The position numbers and the translations under genes were made by a program. Below, piece after piece: positions 15,499 to 22,784 of a DNA stretch of 24,114 bases; position 1 is the first letter of the stretch, and every line of letters starts with the position of its first letter. The stretch is from a virus, in the IMG/VR virus record IMGVR_UViG_3300043446_001736, positions 1-24,114 of that record, one strand, 5' to 3'. The notes under the pieces were generated by a model. That model was not told where the DNA came from. It did no database searches and saw only the letters and a program-made list of their open reading frames with translations.

Positions 15499-17116
15499 CT
15501 TCGTTTAATATTTTCCAAGCTGTGCCGTCGCGCATTTCTGCTTCAGTGAATTGACAATAGGCTAAATGTGCCGCCCATGCTTCTACTTCATCTAAGCTAG
15601 GATATTTAGGTTGTTCAATAAGCGATAAATCACTGTGACACATACTTTGTGCTGCATTAGGTCCAAGTGTAAATGCTGGTTTACCGTGTAATATAGCCTC
15701 TGTAGCTGCAATACTGTTATAAGTTACTAAGCAGTGTACATCTTTATCTAACGCCATTTCAATAGAATCTACTGTAACTCGATCTCTACGACTAGGTTTT
15801 GTTCTAATAATAATTTCTCTGTCTGTGTATTTTTTAATTGTTTCAACAGTAGTTTTTAACCACTCGTCAAGATTTTGTCCAAAGCACTCCATAGCTTTTG
15901 CACTAGGAGGACACAATAGTATTGTTGATCCTGTTTTAAATTTTTTCTTTTGATAACCAGTAGCAGCTAGTCTATCTAACGGACGCTCAATAATAGGACC
16001 GCAGGCCTGCATAGCATTTTTAGTAATTCTATGATAAAGTTTTTTACGACCATTACCAAAATATCCTGTATCTATGTAATAGTAATTACGACCAATTTCT
16101 TCACACTTTCTCATGTGTTTACTTTTGGTAATGCCTCTAAAAACAACAGGAGTCATAGATTGCTCTACTTTGTCGTAATTAGTAATTTGGCCGCCGCTGC
16201 CTGTTATAAACGATACCATAAATGGATCATAAGGATGTCCTTTATTATCCTCAGGATCACGACCTCCATCTACTGCATACACAGCATTGTTGTTCAACAT
16301 TTTTAATTCCTTAACTACGTCATCTTCTTTAACATTAAACCATTCGCCTGCAGGGTCAACTCGATACTTTAATACGTTATTAAATAAATTTTTTATTTCT
16401 TGTGGTATATTTACAAATGGATCTGTAGGAGCTTCTGGTAACTTAGAATCTTCATAATTTAATTTTTCTAAAATCCAGTTGGCACCGTACTCACATTTAA
16501 CATAGTTAGGGAACCATGGGCCGCCTTCCGTGTAGTGTATTGCCTTAGGCTTACCATCTTCGGGTTCTTTATGCCACCCTACTAACCAGTTCCATTCACA
16601 CTTTAATTCACCAATTTGATTATCTTTAAGCCATTCAAAACGATGTAAATATTGTCCAGATTTTTCATTAACTAGTTTCGGTGTAAGTTCTTTATTTTGA
16701 GGGTGGGCACAATTCCATAGTATTACACTACTCCAATTTTTTCTAGGATATTGAAACTGTTCTTTACCATCCATCTTAACAGTGCTTTTAGGTTTATAAT
16801 CATGTTTAACAACCATAACAGCATATTGGTCATCTGCCTGATCAAATAATTCTTTAATGTCTTCTACAAATATAATATCGCAGTCACAGAATACTGCCCA
16901 ACCTTTATAATTCATCAAGTGAGGTACTAAAAAACGAGTAAAGGTAAACTCTGTTGATGCTAACGGATCAATTGGGCGCCAATAGATTTCTTTACTTCTA
17001 AGGTCTTTTTGTTTTAAAGGCACTACATCAGCACTAGATTGTCTTGATACAATACTATGTCTACAAACTTGATAAGCAATGTCCTCTCTAGAATCCCATC
17101 CTACAAATACTTTCAT
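15491..17116 (-). CDS. two-domain glycosyltransferase: GT-A head plus capsule-type tail
   Basis: This encodes 541 residues. Residues 1-220 form a GT-A-type domain: KVFVGWDSREDIAYQVCRHS at the start, TEFTFTRFLVPHL (55-67), the DxD motif in WAVFCDCDIIFVED (73-86), and a GGPWFPNY segment near 198-205. Residues about 275-541 form a capsule-type GT-B-like domain: EIIIRTKPSRRDRV (434-447), HCLVTYNSIAATEAILHGKP (461-480), then CQFTEAEMRDG. That second half is the third paralogue of the capsule-type proteins, with T-K-P-S in place of R-P-H-P. The fusion couples two transferase activities. Start and stop overlap the neighbouring genes by 4 and 8 bp. Confidence 0.75.
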   Translation of the reverse strand: MKVFVGWDSREDIAYQVCRHSIVSRQSSADVVPLKQKDLRSKEIYWRPIDPLASTEFTFTRFLVPHLMNYKGWAVFCDCDIIFVEDIKELFDQADDQYAVMVVKHDYKPKSTVKMDGKEQFQYPRKNWSSVILWNCAHPQNKELTPKLVNEKSGQYLHRFEWLKDNQIGELKCEWNWLVGWHKEPEDGKPKAIHYTEGGPWFPNYVKCEYGANWILEKLNYEDSKLPEAPTDPFVNIPQEIKNLFNNVLKYRVDPAGEWFNVKEDDVVKELKMLNNNAVYAVDGGRDPEDNKGHPYDPFMVSFITGSGGQITNYDKVEQSMTPVVFRGITKSKHMRKCEEIGRNYYYIDTGYFGNGRKKLYHRITKNAMQACGPIIERPLDRLAATGYQKKKFKTGSTILLCPPSAKAMECFGQNLDEWLKTTVETIKKYTDREIIIRTKPSRRDRVTVDSIEMALDKDVHCLVTYNSIAATEAILHGKPAFTLGPNAAQSMCHSDLSLIEQPKYPSLDEVEAWAAHLAYCQFTEAEMRDGTAWKILNEDV

Positions 17117-17871
17117 TTTCGTTCTATATCCTCTTCAATACACAACTGACCAAATTGTACTTCTAAAATATGACATGGTTCAGCGGTATTGTTATACCCT
17201 CTATGCCATACAAGTGCTCCTATATCATAATCAGTATTTTCAAAAATTTGAATATCACCAGTAACACCGTTATATTCTGTCTCAACCCTGCACGAGCCTT
17301 TTAATACGTACCAATGTTCTGCTCGTAAGCGATGTCGTTGCATACTTAGGCTTTTTCCTGGTTCTATCACTAGCTCTTTAACTTTGTAAGTAATTTTATC
17401 GTCTAATACTCTGTACCAGCCCCAGGGTCTAATAGTTTTAGGATTTTTCCATTCTTCTAGGATCCAACTGCTAGAATTTTTCTTATCTATGCCACCTACT
17501 CCAAAAACAAATTCTAAGTGTAACATTTCCTTAAGAACATCCATTTCTGGAATGTTTTCTTTTGTACGATCACCGCCATTTGCAAAAATAATATGAGCAT
17601 TTGGGTATATAGCTCTTACTTTTCTGATAGCATCTTTAGCAGAATTATCGCTGTCGTTAAAGTTAATTACTCGATCAACAACGTGCAGTGCCGCAACAAT
17701 GTTGGCACGTTCTTCCCAATGCAAGAAAGGCCTACCCTTTTTACGGGTAAGCCATTCATCTGAGTTAATGCCAACGATTAATTTATCACCTAACTCTCGA
17801 GCAGAGTTAAAATATGCAATGTGTCCAGAATGGATAGGATCGAAACCGCCTGTAACCAAAACTATTTTCAT
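17113..17871 (-). CDS. cytidylyltransferase-cupin fusion protein
   Basis: This encodes 252 residues. Residues 1-140 match the RfaE-C/GCT-type nucleotidyltransferase fold: VTGGFDPIHSGHI (6-18) with the HxGH motif, VGINSDEWLTRKKGRPF (33-49), ANGGDRTKEN (97-106) and the K-N-S-S-S motif at 131-135. Residues 148-252 form a cupin like the C-terminal isomerase domain of ManC/type II phosphomannose isomerases: RPWGWYRVL, SLSMQRHRLRAEHWYVLKG and ALVWHRGYNN, with His180, Glu185 and His223 as probable metal ligands. It would join nucleotide activation and isomerisation of a sugar. It starts 8 bp after uvsY, so it probably shares its transcript. Confidence 0.82.
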   Translation of the reverse strand: MKIVLVTGGFDPIHSGHIAYFNSARELGDKLIVGINSDEWLTRKKGRPFLHWEERANIVAALHVVDRVINFNDSDNSAKDAIRKVRAIYPNAHIIFANGGDRTKENIPEMDVLKEMLHLEFVFGVGGIDKKNSSSWILEEWKNPKTIRPWGWYRVLDDKITYKVKELVIEPGKSLSMQRHRLRAEHWYVLKGSCRVETEYNGVTGDIQIFENTDYDIGALVWHRGYNNTAEPCHILEVQFGQLCIEEDIERK

Positions 17872-17879
17872 AGCTTTAT

Positions 17880-18335
17880 TTACAACGTAGCATCTTCCAT
17901 TCCTGCAACTCTGAGCTTGACAATGTTAGTTAATTGCCATTGCTTCTGGTCAAGGGCTTTAGTAATACCTAACCATTTGTTTCTAAGTAGAGCAAATTCG
18001 TTGATAATTTTTTCAAAATCAACAACATCTGATTCACCTTCTACAAATTTTTCACAGTCTCTGCTACTAAGTGCTCGTTGATAATTTTCAAGATATTTTC
18101 GAAAATGTTGACTTTTGAGTCTACGAAGTTCTATGTTTAGATATTCTAATATTGCTTCAATTTCTTGCAGTTGACTGAATCTCACTTCCACAATGCCAGG
18201 CATACTGGCTGCTGCCTTTTCAATATTTCCCGCTATGCGAGCATCATTACGTGCAGCCTGCAATTCGGCTTCGTAGTATAACACAGCATCGGGAATATGA
18301 GATATGTCTTTAGAAACTTTTGCGTACCAGCTCAT
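17880..18335 (-). CDS. uvsY: UvsY recombination mediator
   Basis: This encodes a 151-residue, helix-rich protein (T4 UvsY is 137). Like UvsY of marine T4-like phages as I remember them, it has the central SRDCEKFVEGESDVVDFEKI block and the C-terminal ALLRNKWLGITKALDQKQW then LTNIVKLRVAGMEDA. In T4 UvsY loads the UvsX recombinase onto gp32-coated single strands by helping displace gp32. Here gp32, uvsX and uvsY are consecutive apart from one small acidic gene, which supports the assignment. It begins 3 bp after the acidic gene. The primary sequence is far from T4 UvsY, so the name rests on family memory plus context. Confidence 0.75.
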   Translation of the reverse strand: MSWYAKVSKDISHIPDAVLYYEAELQAARNDARIAGNIEKAAASMPGIVEVRFSQLQEIEAILEYLNIELRRLKSQHFRKYLENYQRALSSRDCEKFVEGESDVVDFEKIINEFALLRNKWLGITKALDQKQWQLTNIVKLRVAGMEDATL

Positions 18336-18338
18336 AGA

Positions 18339-18590
18339 TTAATCTTCGTCGTCGCCATAATCCCAATTATCTTCTTCAAAATCTTCTTCCTCTTCTGCGC
18401 CTTCGTCAAGGTAATACTCAATGGCTGCATCAAGGTCTTCATCTACTCCGGTAGCAGATTCAAGTGTTCTATCACTAACACCATGATCTGCAAGCAAATC
18501 GATATATCTTTCTGCTACTACATCAAGTAATTTTTTATCAACATACTCTTTAAATAGCATCCAAATATCAGCAACTTGATTTTCATTCAT
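18339..18590 (-). CDS. small acidic protein between uvsX and uvsY
   Basis: This encodes 83 residues with a predicted helical first half (ADIWMLFKEYVDKKLLDVVA) and a strongly acidic tail (EEEEDFEEDNWDYGDDED). The start overlaps the uvsX stop by 8 bp, so translation is coupled. The tail is reminiscent of acidic C-termini that compete with DNA for binding proteins, such as that of gp32. A role in tuning gp32-UvsX-UvsY assembly is inference from charge and location. I recognise no characterised family. Confidence 0.75.
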   Translation of the reverse strand: MNENQVADIWMLFKEYVDKKLLDVVAERYIDLLADHGVSDRTLESATGVDEDLDAAIEYYLDEGAEEEEDFEEDNWDYGDDED

Positions 18591-19653
18591 GTTCTAAAAT
18601 TTCCCCAGTTTCAAGGTCGATGTTAGATTTTACACTAGGATTCTTTGCAAAGTCAACCATGACTTTGTCAAGGCATCCATCTTCGTTACGTTCCCACTCT
18701 TTACGATAGAGTTTGATCTCTTCCGACCCAGCGTATTTAAGTCGATTGCCATCTTTTTGCAAGAATCCCTTGCCTTCGAACAGGTCAACTAATCCACTAT
18801 ATGGATTCATACCTGTTTCATAAGGAATCTTTACCTGTACACTTTCAAAAGGTTTTGCATAACGAGTTTTCATAACCTTACAGGCTGCACGGATGCCTCG
18901 AACTTCTGAGATCTTATTACCGTCATCATCTTCTTTGAGCTTGAGCTTTTTCATTGCCACTACAATTGAACTTGCATAGATAAAGCCTTGACCACCTGAA
19001 ATTTTATCGTCTGGATCGAACATATCCTGGCTAGCGTATGTGTGATTAGTAGCCACTAGGCCGACATTCGCACTACCAAACATATTGACACAATTGCGAA
19101 CTAACGCTGTAAGTGCTTTTGGCTTACGGCCCATATCACCTTTTAAATCTCCTGCTTCAAATTGATTAACATCAGTCGGAGTTAACAGCATACCTAATGA
19201 GTCAATGACAAATAAAACTTTTGGTCTAGTTTCTTCTGGCATTGCCTTGTACTCTTTCATAAACTCATTAATAGTTTTAGCAACGTCATCAATCATTGCC
19301 ATATTAAGTTTAAGCAGTTTGTCTTCGCTAGTGTCAACGCCTAATGCTTCTAGCCATGATTGATCAAGTGCGTTTTCACTGTCAACTAGAACAACATAGA
19401 TACCTTGTTCTTGTGCATGACGAATTAAGTTACCTGAGCAAATATATGATTTGCCTGCGCCGGATTCTCCGGCAAATACAGTAACCTTACCTAACGGAAC
19501 ACCTTTGTGGAAATCTCCGCTAATCAAATAATTTAAGGCATAGTTGCCTGTTGAAACCCAGTCTGTAGGGTCGTTAAAGCCAACGCCTAGACCGTCAATA
19601 CTTTTTGTTAATGTTTTTCTAAATTTACTTAAATCAAATGCCTTTGTAGCCAT
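18583..19653 (-). CDS. uvsX: UvsX RecA-like recombinase
   Basis: This encodes 356 residues (T4 UvsX is 391). It forms filaments on single-stranded DNA and carries out ATP-dependent strand exchange, which starts recombination-dependent replication. Visible are Walker A GESGAGKS (62-69), VLVDSENA (88-95) with the catalytic glutamate, Walker B VLFVIDSLG (146-154), the polymerisation/L2 neighbourhood VATNHTYASQDMF, and DKISGGQGFIYASS. A ribosome-binding AAGGA lies upstream of the ATG. The hairpin at 19675-19697 separates it from gp32. All core catalytic residues appear intact. Confidence 0.95.
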   Translation of the reverse strand: MATKAFDLSKFRKTLTKSIDGLGVGFNDPTDWVSTGNYALNYLISGDFHKGVPLGKVTVFAGESGAGKSYICSGNLIRHAQEQGIYVVLVDSENALDQSWLEALGVDTSEDKLLKLNMAMIDDVAKTINEFMKEYKAMPEETRPKVLFVIDSLGMLLTPTDVNQFEAGDLKGDMGRKPKALTALVRNCVNMFGSANVGLVATNHTYASQDMFDPDDKISGGQGFIYASSIVVAMKKLKLKEDDDGNKISEVRGIRAACKVMKTRYAKPFESVQVKIPYETGMNPYSGLVDLFEGKGFLQKDGNRLKYAGSEEIKLYRKEWERNEDGCLDKVMVDFAKNPSVKSNIDLETGEILEHE

Positions 19654-19674
19654 ATTAAATCCTTAAGAGAAGAA

Positions 19675-19697
19675 GGCTCGGGCATATTACCCGAGCC
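19675..19697 (-). terminator. GC-rich hairpin between gp32 and uvsX
   Basis: An 8-bp perfect stem (GGCTCGGG / CCCGAGCC, 19675-19682 and 19690-19697) with a 7-base loop lies in the 54-bp gap. On the minus strand it is followed by a pyrimidine tract TTCTTCTCTT that is only partly U-rich. It may be a weak terminator lowering uvsX output relative to gp32, or an mRNA-stabilising 3' structure for the gp32 message. Confidence 0.65.
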
Positions 19698-19707
19698 ATA
19701 TTACCTA

Positions 19708-20691
19708 TTACTTGTTACGATTACGAATCATAGCAAGGATGTCTTCTGCCTTGCTACCGCCTGTGCTTGCAGGCTTTGATTCTTCTGCTTTAGGAGCAGG
19801 TGTTGCTTTAGGAGCAGGTTCTTCCCAAGGAGCATCGTCGTCATTAGCTACTGGTGCAGCCTTTGTAGGAGCCTTAGCGACAGGATCTCCTGTAGCAGAA
19901 CTCATACCTGCTGGCTTAAAGTACTGACCCCAACGATCCATATCAAACGGCTCACCGTCTACTGATGCCTCAAACATTTCTTTGATAACCTTCAGCTCAA
20001 CATCGGTTGGCTTCTTTGGCAAGTAGTCTTTGAGACTAAACAAGCCGTGGGCTTCTAAAGCGGCAGTTTCCTTATCGTCGAGCGGACGAGTACGACGGCT
20101 CCACTTGCTAGTAGAATAGTCAGCATAACCACCTTTGCTAGTTTTAATCAGTTTAAAGTCAACACCATTAACTGCATCAGTAGGCAGATCATCCATTTCT
20201 GGATCAAGCAATGCACTACGGATAAGTTGGAAAATTTGAGGACCAATAATAAATCTACGAATAGGGTTTTCTGGAGTTTGTTCTTCTTTCAAACCATCTT
20301 CAACAACAAAGCCTTGGAAGATGTAACTACGCTTCTTCCAATACTTACGACCCATGTCTTCTAGGCTAGGATCTTTGAACCAACCACGTACTTCACTAAG
20401 TATTGGGCAAGTTTCGCCATACATTTCCATACAAGGAACGTTGACAGTAACCTGCTTGTTGTCTGTAGAACCCTTCACACCGGCGAAAGGCAATTTGATC
20501 ATTGCACGTTCTACCCAGAAAAATGTATTGTCGGAATTTCCGTCAGGAAGAAAACGGACTGTTGATTCGGAACCTTCCTTTAAGTTCCAGAACGGATAAA
20601 TGGAATTGTCTCCACCTGTTCTGTTACCATCGCCACTTGTGCGGCCTTCTTGTTCCTTTAATTTTGCGCGAATTTCAGCTAATGATGCCAT
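19708..20691 (-). CDS. 32: gp32 single-stranded DNA-binding protein
   Basis: This encodes 327 residues (T4 gp32 is 301). It coats single strands and organises replication and recombination proteins. The OB-fold region is recognisable: YPFWNLKEGSESTVRFLPDG (32-51), IKLPFAGVKG (65-74), RFIIGPQIFQLI and DFKLIKTSKGGYADYSTSKW. In the region of the T4 zinc site (H64, C77, C87, C90) only Cys87 and Cys95 remain (CMEMYGETCPIL), so the classical ligand set is incomplete. The C-terminal tail is an acidic then Pro/Ala/Lys-rich segment (DDDAPWEEPAPKATPAPKAE) that ends in a basic helix (AEDILAMIRNRNK), unlike the acidic end of T4 gp32. The Shine-Dalgarno is perfect. Confidence 0.93.
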   Translation of the reverse strand: MASLAEIRAKLKEQEGRTSGDGNRTGGDNSIYPFWNLKEGSESTVRFLPDGNSDNTFFWVERAMIKLPFAGVKGSTDNKQVTVNVPCMEMYGETCPILSEVRGWFKDPSLEDMGRKYWKKRSYIFQGFVVEDGLKEEQTPENPIRRFIIGPQIFQLIRSALLDPEMDDLPTDAVNGVDFKLIKTSKGGYADYSTSKWSRRTRPLDDKETAALEAHGLFSLKDYLPKKPTDVELKVIKEMFEASVDGEPFDMDRWGQYFKPAGMSSATGDPVAKAPTKAAPVANDDDAPWEEPAPKATPAPKAEESKPASTGGSKAEDILAMIRNRNK

Positions 20692-20697
20692 AATGAG

Positions 20698-20703
20698 CCT
20701 CCT
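20698..20703 (-). promoter_or_regulatory. strong Shine-Dalgarno of gp32
   Basis: AGGAGG on the minus strand lies 6 bases before the gp32 ATG at 20691. It is the best ribosome-binding site in the window, consistent with the large amounts of gp32 a T4-like phage needs. The upstream leader (20704-20760) is A/U-rich and largely lacks G, so it is probably unstructured. Confidence 0.75.
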
Positions 20704-20761
20704 AATAAATTTTAATAGCCTTTTGTTTTGCCTTTAATTTGTTTTAGAACCTACTAAAACA

Positions 20762-20793
20762 AAAAACGCATACATGTTATTGTATGCGTTTTT
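20762..20793 (-). terminator. rho-independent terminator after the 646-residue gene
   Basis: This is a perfect 13-bp inverted repeat (20762-20774 and 20781-20793) with a 6-base loop. On the minus strand the stem is followed by TTTTTTGTTTT, a good U-tract. The core stem is CGCATACA/TGTATGCG extended by A:T pairs. The reverse strand also ends in T's, so it could act in both directions, although no plus-strand gene approaches. It separates the terminase/646-residue unit from gp32. Confidence 0.82.
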
Positions 20794-20800
20794 ATTTATG
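20793..20800 (-). promoter_or_regulatory. late-promoter-like octamer upstream of gp32
   Basis: CATAAATA on the minus strand differs by one base from the T4 late promoter TATAAATA. It directly abuts the terminator stem, so a start site about 6 bases past it would fall inside the 5' arm of the hairpin and leave a gp32 leader of roughly 95 bases. The match is short in an AT-rich genome. Confidence 0.35.
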
Positions 20801-20806
20801 TTTGCA

Positions 20807-20822
20807 AGAGCTTTTTCGCTCT
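20807..20822 (-). terminator. small hairpin just after the 646-residue gene
   Basis: A 5-bp stem AGAGC/GCTCT with a 6-base loop lies 13 bp past the stop at 20836 and just before the 13-bp terminator. It is too short to be convincing alone and has no U-tract, but together they form a tandem pair that may stabilise the mRNA 3' end. Confidence 0.35.
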
Positions 20823-20835
20823 AAATATGAGTATT

Positions 20836-22776
20836 TTATATCAATCCTGCCAACTGACGCATTCTTTTAGATTCATACATAGTACTCAACTCACTAATGA
20901 CATGTTTCGCAATGTCTTTAGCATCTTCACCAAATTCTTTTTCAACAGAAATTAGAACACCAGTTTCGCCCTTCGGAAAACGACCCGTTGTTTCATCGTA
21001 CATTGATTTAATAAATTCGACTACTTCTTGAGTCTTCTTTTGAGCAACTTCTTCGGAAAAGTAGTCTTCGATTTGTAATCCAGCTTTTGTAATCGCTTCG
21101 CCTAATGACATTTCTCCATTACCGAAGTTTACTATTGTTTCAGATGTTGCTCCGGCTTTTTTGGCCTTTTCAATAGCCTTTGCCATTCCTTGTCGTGCAA
21201 GGTGGCGTGCCTGTGAATACCCTTGACCGTGTTTGCCCGGAGTAACCGGTTTAGATTTTTTGTCGTTTGCATCAGTATGCCACGGTGGATCGTCGCCTTC
21301 TGCAACTGGCGCTGGTTGTTCAGCTGGTGCCTCAGGTGCCGCTGGTGCTTCTGCTGCTGGTGCCTCAGGTGCCGCTGGTGCTTCTGCTGCAGGAGCAGGC
21401 TCTTTGGCATCGGCAGTATAATTTAATTTAGTAGCAATATCTGTTTCATTTTCTTTATCTTTAGCTTCAACGTATTGCTTAATTGTATCTCTTACATCGC
21501 CTTCTGGATTTATTTTTCCTAGAGATTTTAGCGCATCATTTAAGTCTTCGTCGTCAATTATACCTTTAAGACTTTGAATAGCATTAGTGCCGTCAGTACC
21601 CGCTGGTATTTCGTTTGCCATTAGTTGATTTAGTTTATCTAATGCAACGCCTTGTGTCTGGTCATTGTTAAAAAGATCATTATCTTCCTTGACTAATTGT
21701 TCTAAATATGATTCAAAGTCAGATAATTCTGCAAGTTCATTTTCTAGTTCTAAACCTGTAGATTGTTCTTGAGCTAGAATTAGATCTTCCGGAGTGAGCT
21801 CAACTACTGGGGCAACGTCTTCTCCAACTAGATTATATATGTAGGGGAAAACATTCTTTAATTCTTCATTAAAATTACGAATAGTTAAACGATCTACCCA
21901 ATCATTTATAACGTCTTCTGGGATAAGTTTCTCTTCTCTTTTAGTAAAATTTTCAGCAAATGACTGATAATATGTAGGTCGCTGGAGATTTGAAATTTCT
22001 TTTTTAATTTGATCAATACGTTCAAAAACTTTACCGTTAATAGAATCCATCGCTTCAGCAATTACAGGATGACGGTCAACATATCCCTTAAACATACGAA
22101 GTTTGTTTAGTTCTTCTGACAGACTAATTATATGTTGTCCAATATCATCATAACTTGTGCCGCCTGCAGCTACGTGTGTAGCAAGAGCACGAGCACCATT
22201 TAAGTGCTTATAAGGATAACGGAATCTCTCCCCTTCTGCATTTTCAATAAAAATATTTTCAATGTGCATTGTTCGACCAGCAGGTAAATCATAATTTACA
22301 GGTCTAGAATGTTTAACAATTAATTTTGCCTCACCCATATTCTGAAAACTAGTTTTACTGGTTCCCCATAATTTACTTTCCGTCATTGCAGCTTCTCCGC
22401 TATTATTCGATAAAAATTTGTAGTCGCGTTTGTCCAGATTTGTTTTAGCAATATCTCTAATTGAAAAATTAAGCAATCTTGCCTTAGCAAAGTCTCTCAT
22501 TCCTCGCAAAAATCTAAACCATTGCTTTTTAATTAAACTAGGTTGGTCGTCGACTATATCATTACTGTATAATATAACTATTCCGTCGTCGTCAGAAAGA
22601 CTAACACTAATAGTGCCTAAATTTGTATTGTTTTTTACATAATCAAATTCGAAAAAGCGAGCATCTTGTGGACGGTCCGTGACCTTGCTGTTTCCATCCC
22701 CTAGTTGTACTTTTGGAAATTGTGTACGTATTTTTCCAAACAATTCCTTAGCAATTAAATCAAGATTTTTATCCAT
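20836..22776 (-). CDS. large phage protein with Pro/Ala linker, unknown function
   Basis: This encodes 646 residues. Residues 1-150 form an acidic alpha/beta region with ESKLWGTSKTSFQNMGEAKL. About 155-320 is a helical stretch including DLPAGRTMHIENIFIENAEG and ATHVAAGGTSYDDIGQHI. Next comes an acidic helical middle, then a low-complexity Pro/Ala/Glu linker with two perfect 11-residue repeats, and a C-terminal domain (KHGQGYSQARHLARQGMAKA ... ETIVNFGNGEMSLGEAI) ending YESKRMRQLAGLI. That terminal peptide resembles the ends of several structural proteins of marine T4-like phages in my recollection. Lying directly after terminase and ending in a strong terminator, it is probably a late or virion-associated protein. 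No enzyme motif was found. Confidence 0.75.
   Translation of the reverse strand: MDKNLDLIAKELFGKIRTQFPKVQLGDGNSKVTDRPQDARFFEFDYVKNNTNLGTISVSLSDDDGIVILYSNDIVDDQPSLIKKQWFRFLRGMRDFAKARLLNFSIRDIAKTNLDKRDYKFLSNNSGEAAMTESKLWGTSKTSFQNMGEAKLIVKHSRPVNYDLPAGRTMHIENIFIENAEGERFRYPYKHLNGARALATHVAAGGTSYDDIGQHIISLSEELNKLRMFKGYVDRHPVIAEAMDSINGKVFERIDQIKKEISNLQRPTYYQSFAENFTKREEKLIPEDVINDWVDRLTIRNFNEELKNVFPYIYNLVGEDVAPVVELTPEDLILAQEQSTGLELENELAELSDFESYLEQLVKEDNDLFNNDQTQGVALDKLNQLMANEIPAGTDGTNAIQSLKGIIDDEDLNDALKSLGKINPEGDVRDTIKQYVEAKDKENETDIATKLNYTADAKEPAPAAEAPAAPEAPAAEAPAAPEAPAEQPAPVAEGDDPPWHTDANDKKSKPVTPGKHGQGYSQARHLARQGMAKAIEKAKKAGATSETIVNFGNGEMSLGEAITKAGLQIEDYFSEEVAQKKTQEVVEFIKSMYDETTGRFPKGETGVLISVEKEFGEDAKDIAKHVISELSTMYESKRMRQLAGLI
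21323..21388 (-). repeat. perfect 2 x 33-bp tandem repeat in the linker
   Basis: Two identical 33-bp units (21323-21355 and 21356-21388) encode 11 residues of Ala/Pro/Glu each (AEAPAAPEAPA). They are in frame and GC-rich against an AT-rich background. Slippage would lengthen or shorten the linker by whole units without a frameshift. Confidence 0.9.
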
Positions 22777-22784
22777 ATGTATAT

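Noticed and set aside
20821-20827. CTAAATA late-promoter-like heptamer on the plus strand
   Set aside because: It would drive transcription antisense into the 646-residue gene and no plus-strand gene follows.
19712-21426. Plus-strand open frames opposite gp32 and opposite the Pro/Ala linker
   Set aside because: They are low-complexity mirror images of Ala/Pro/Glu codons, lack ribosome-binding sites and lie wholly antisense to well-supported genes.
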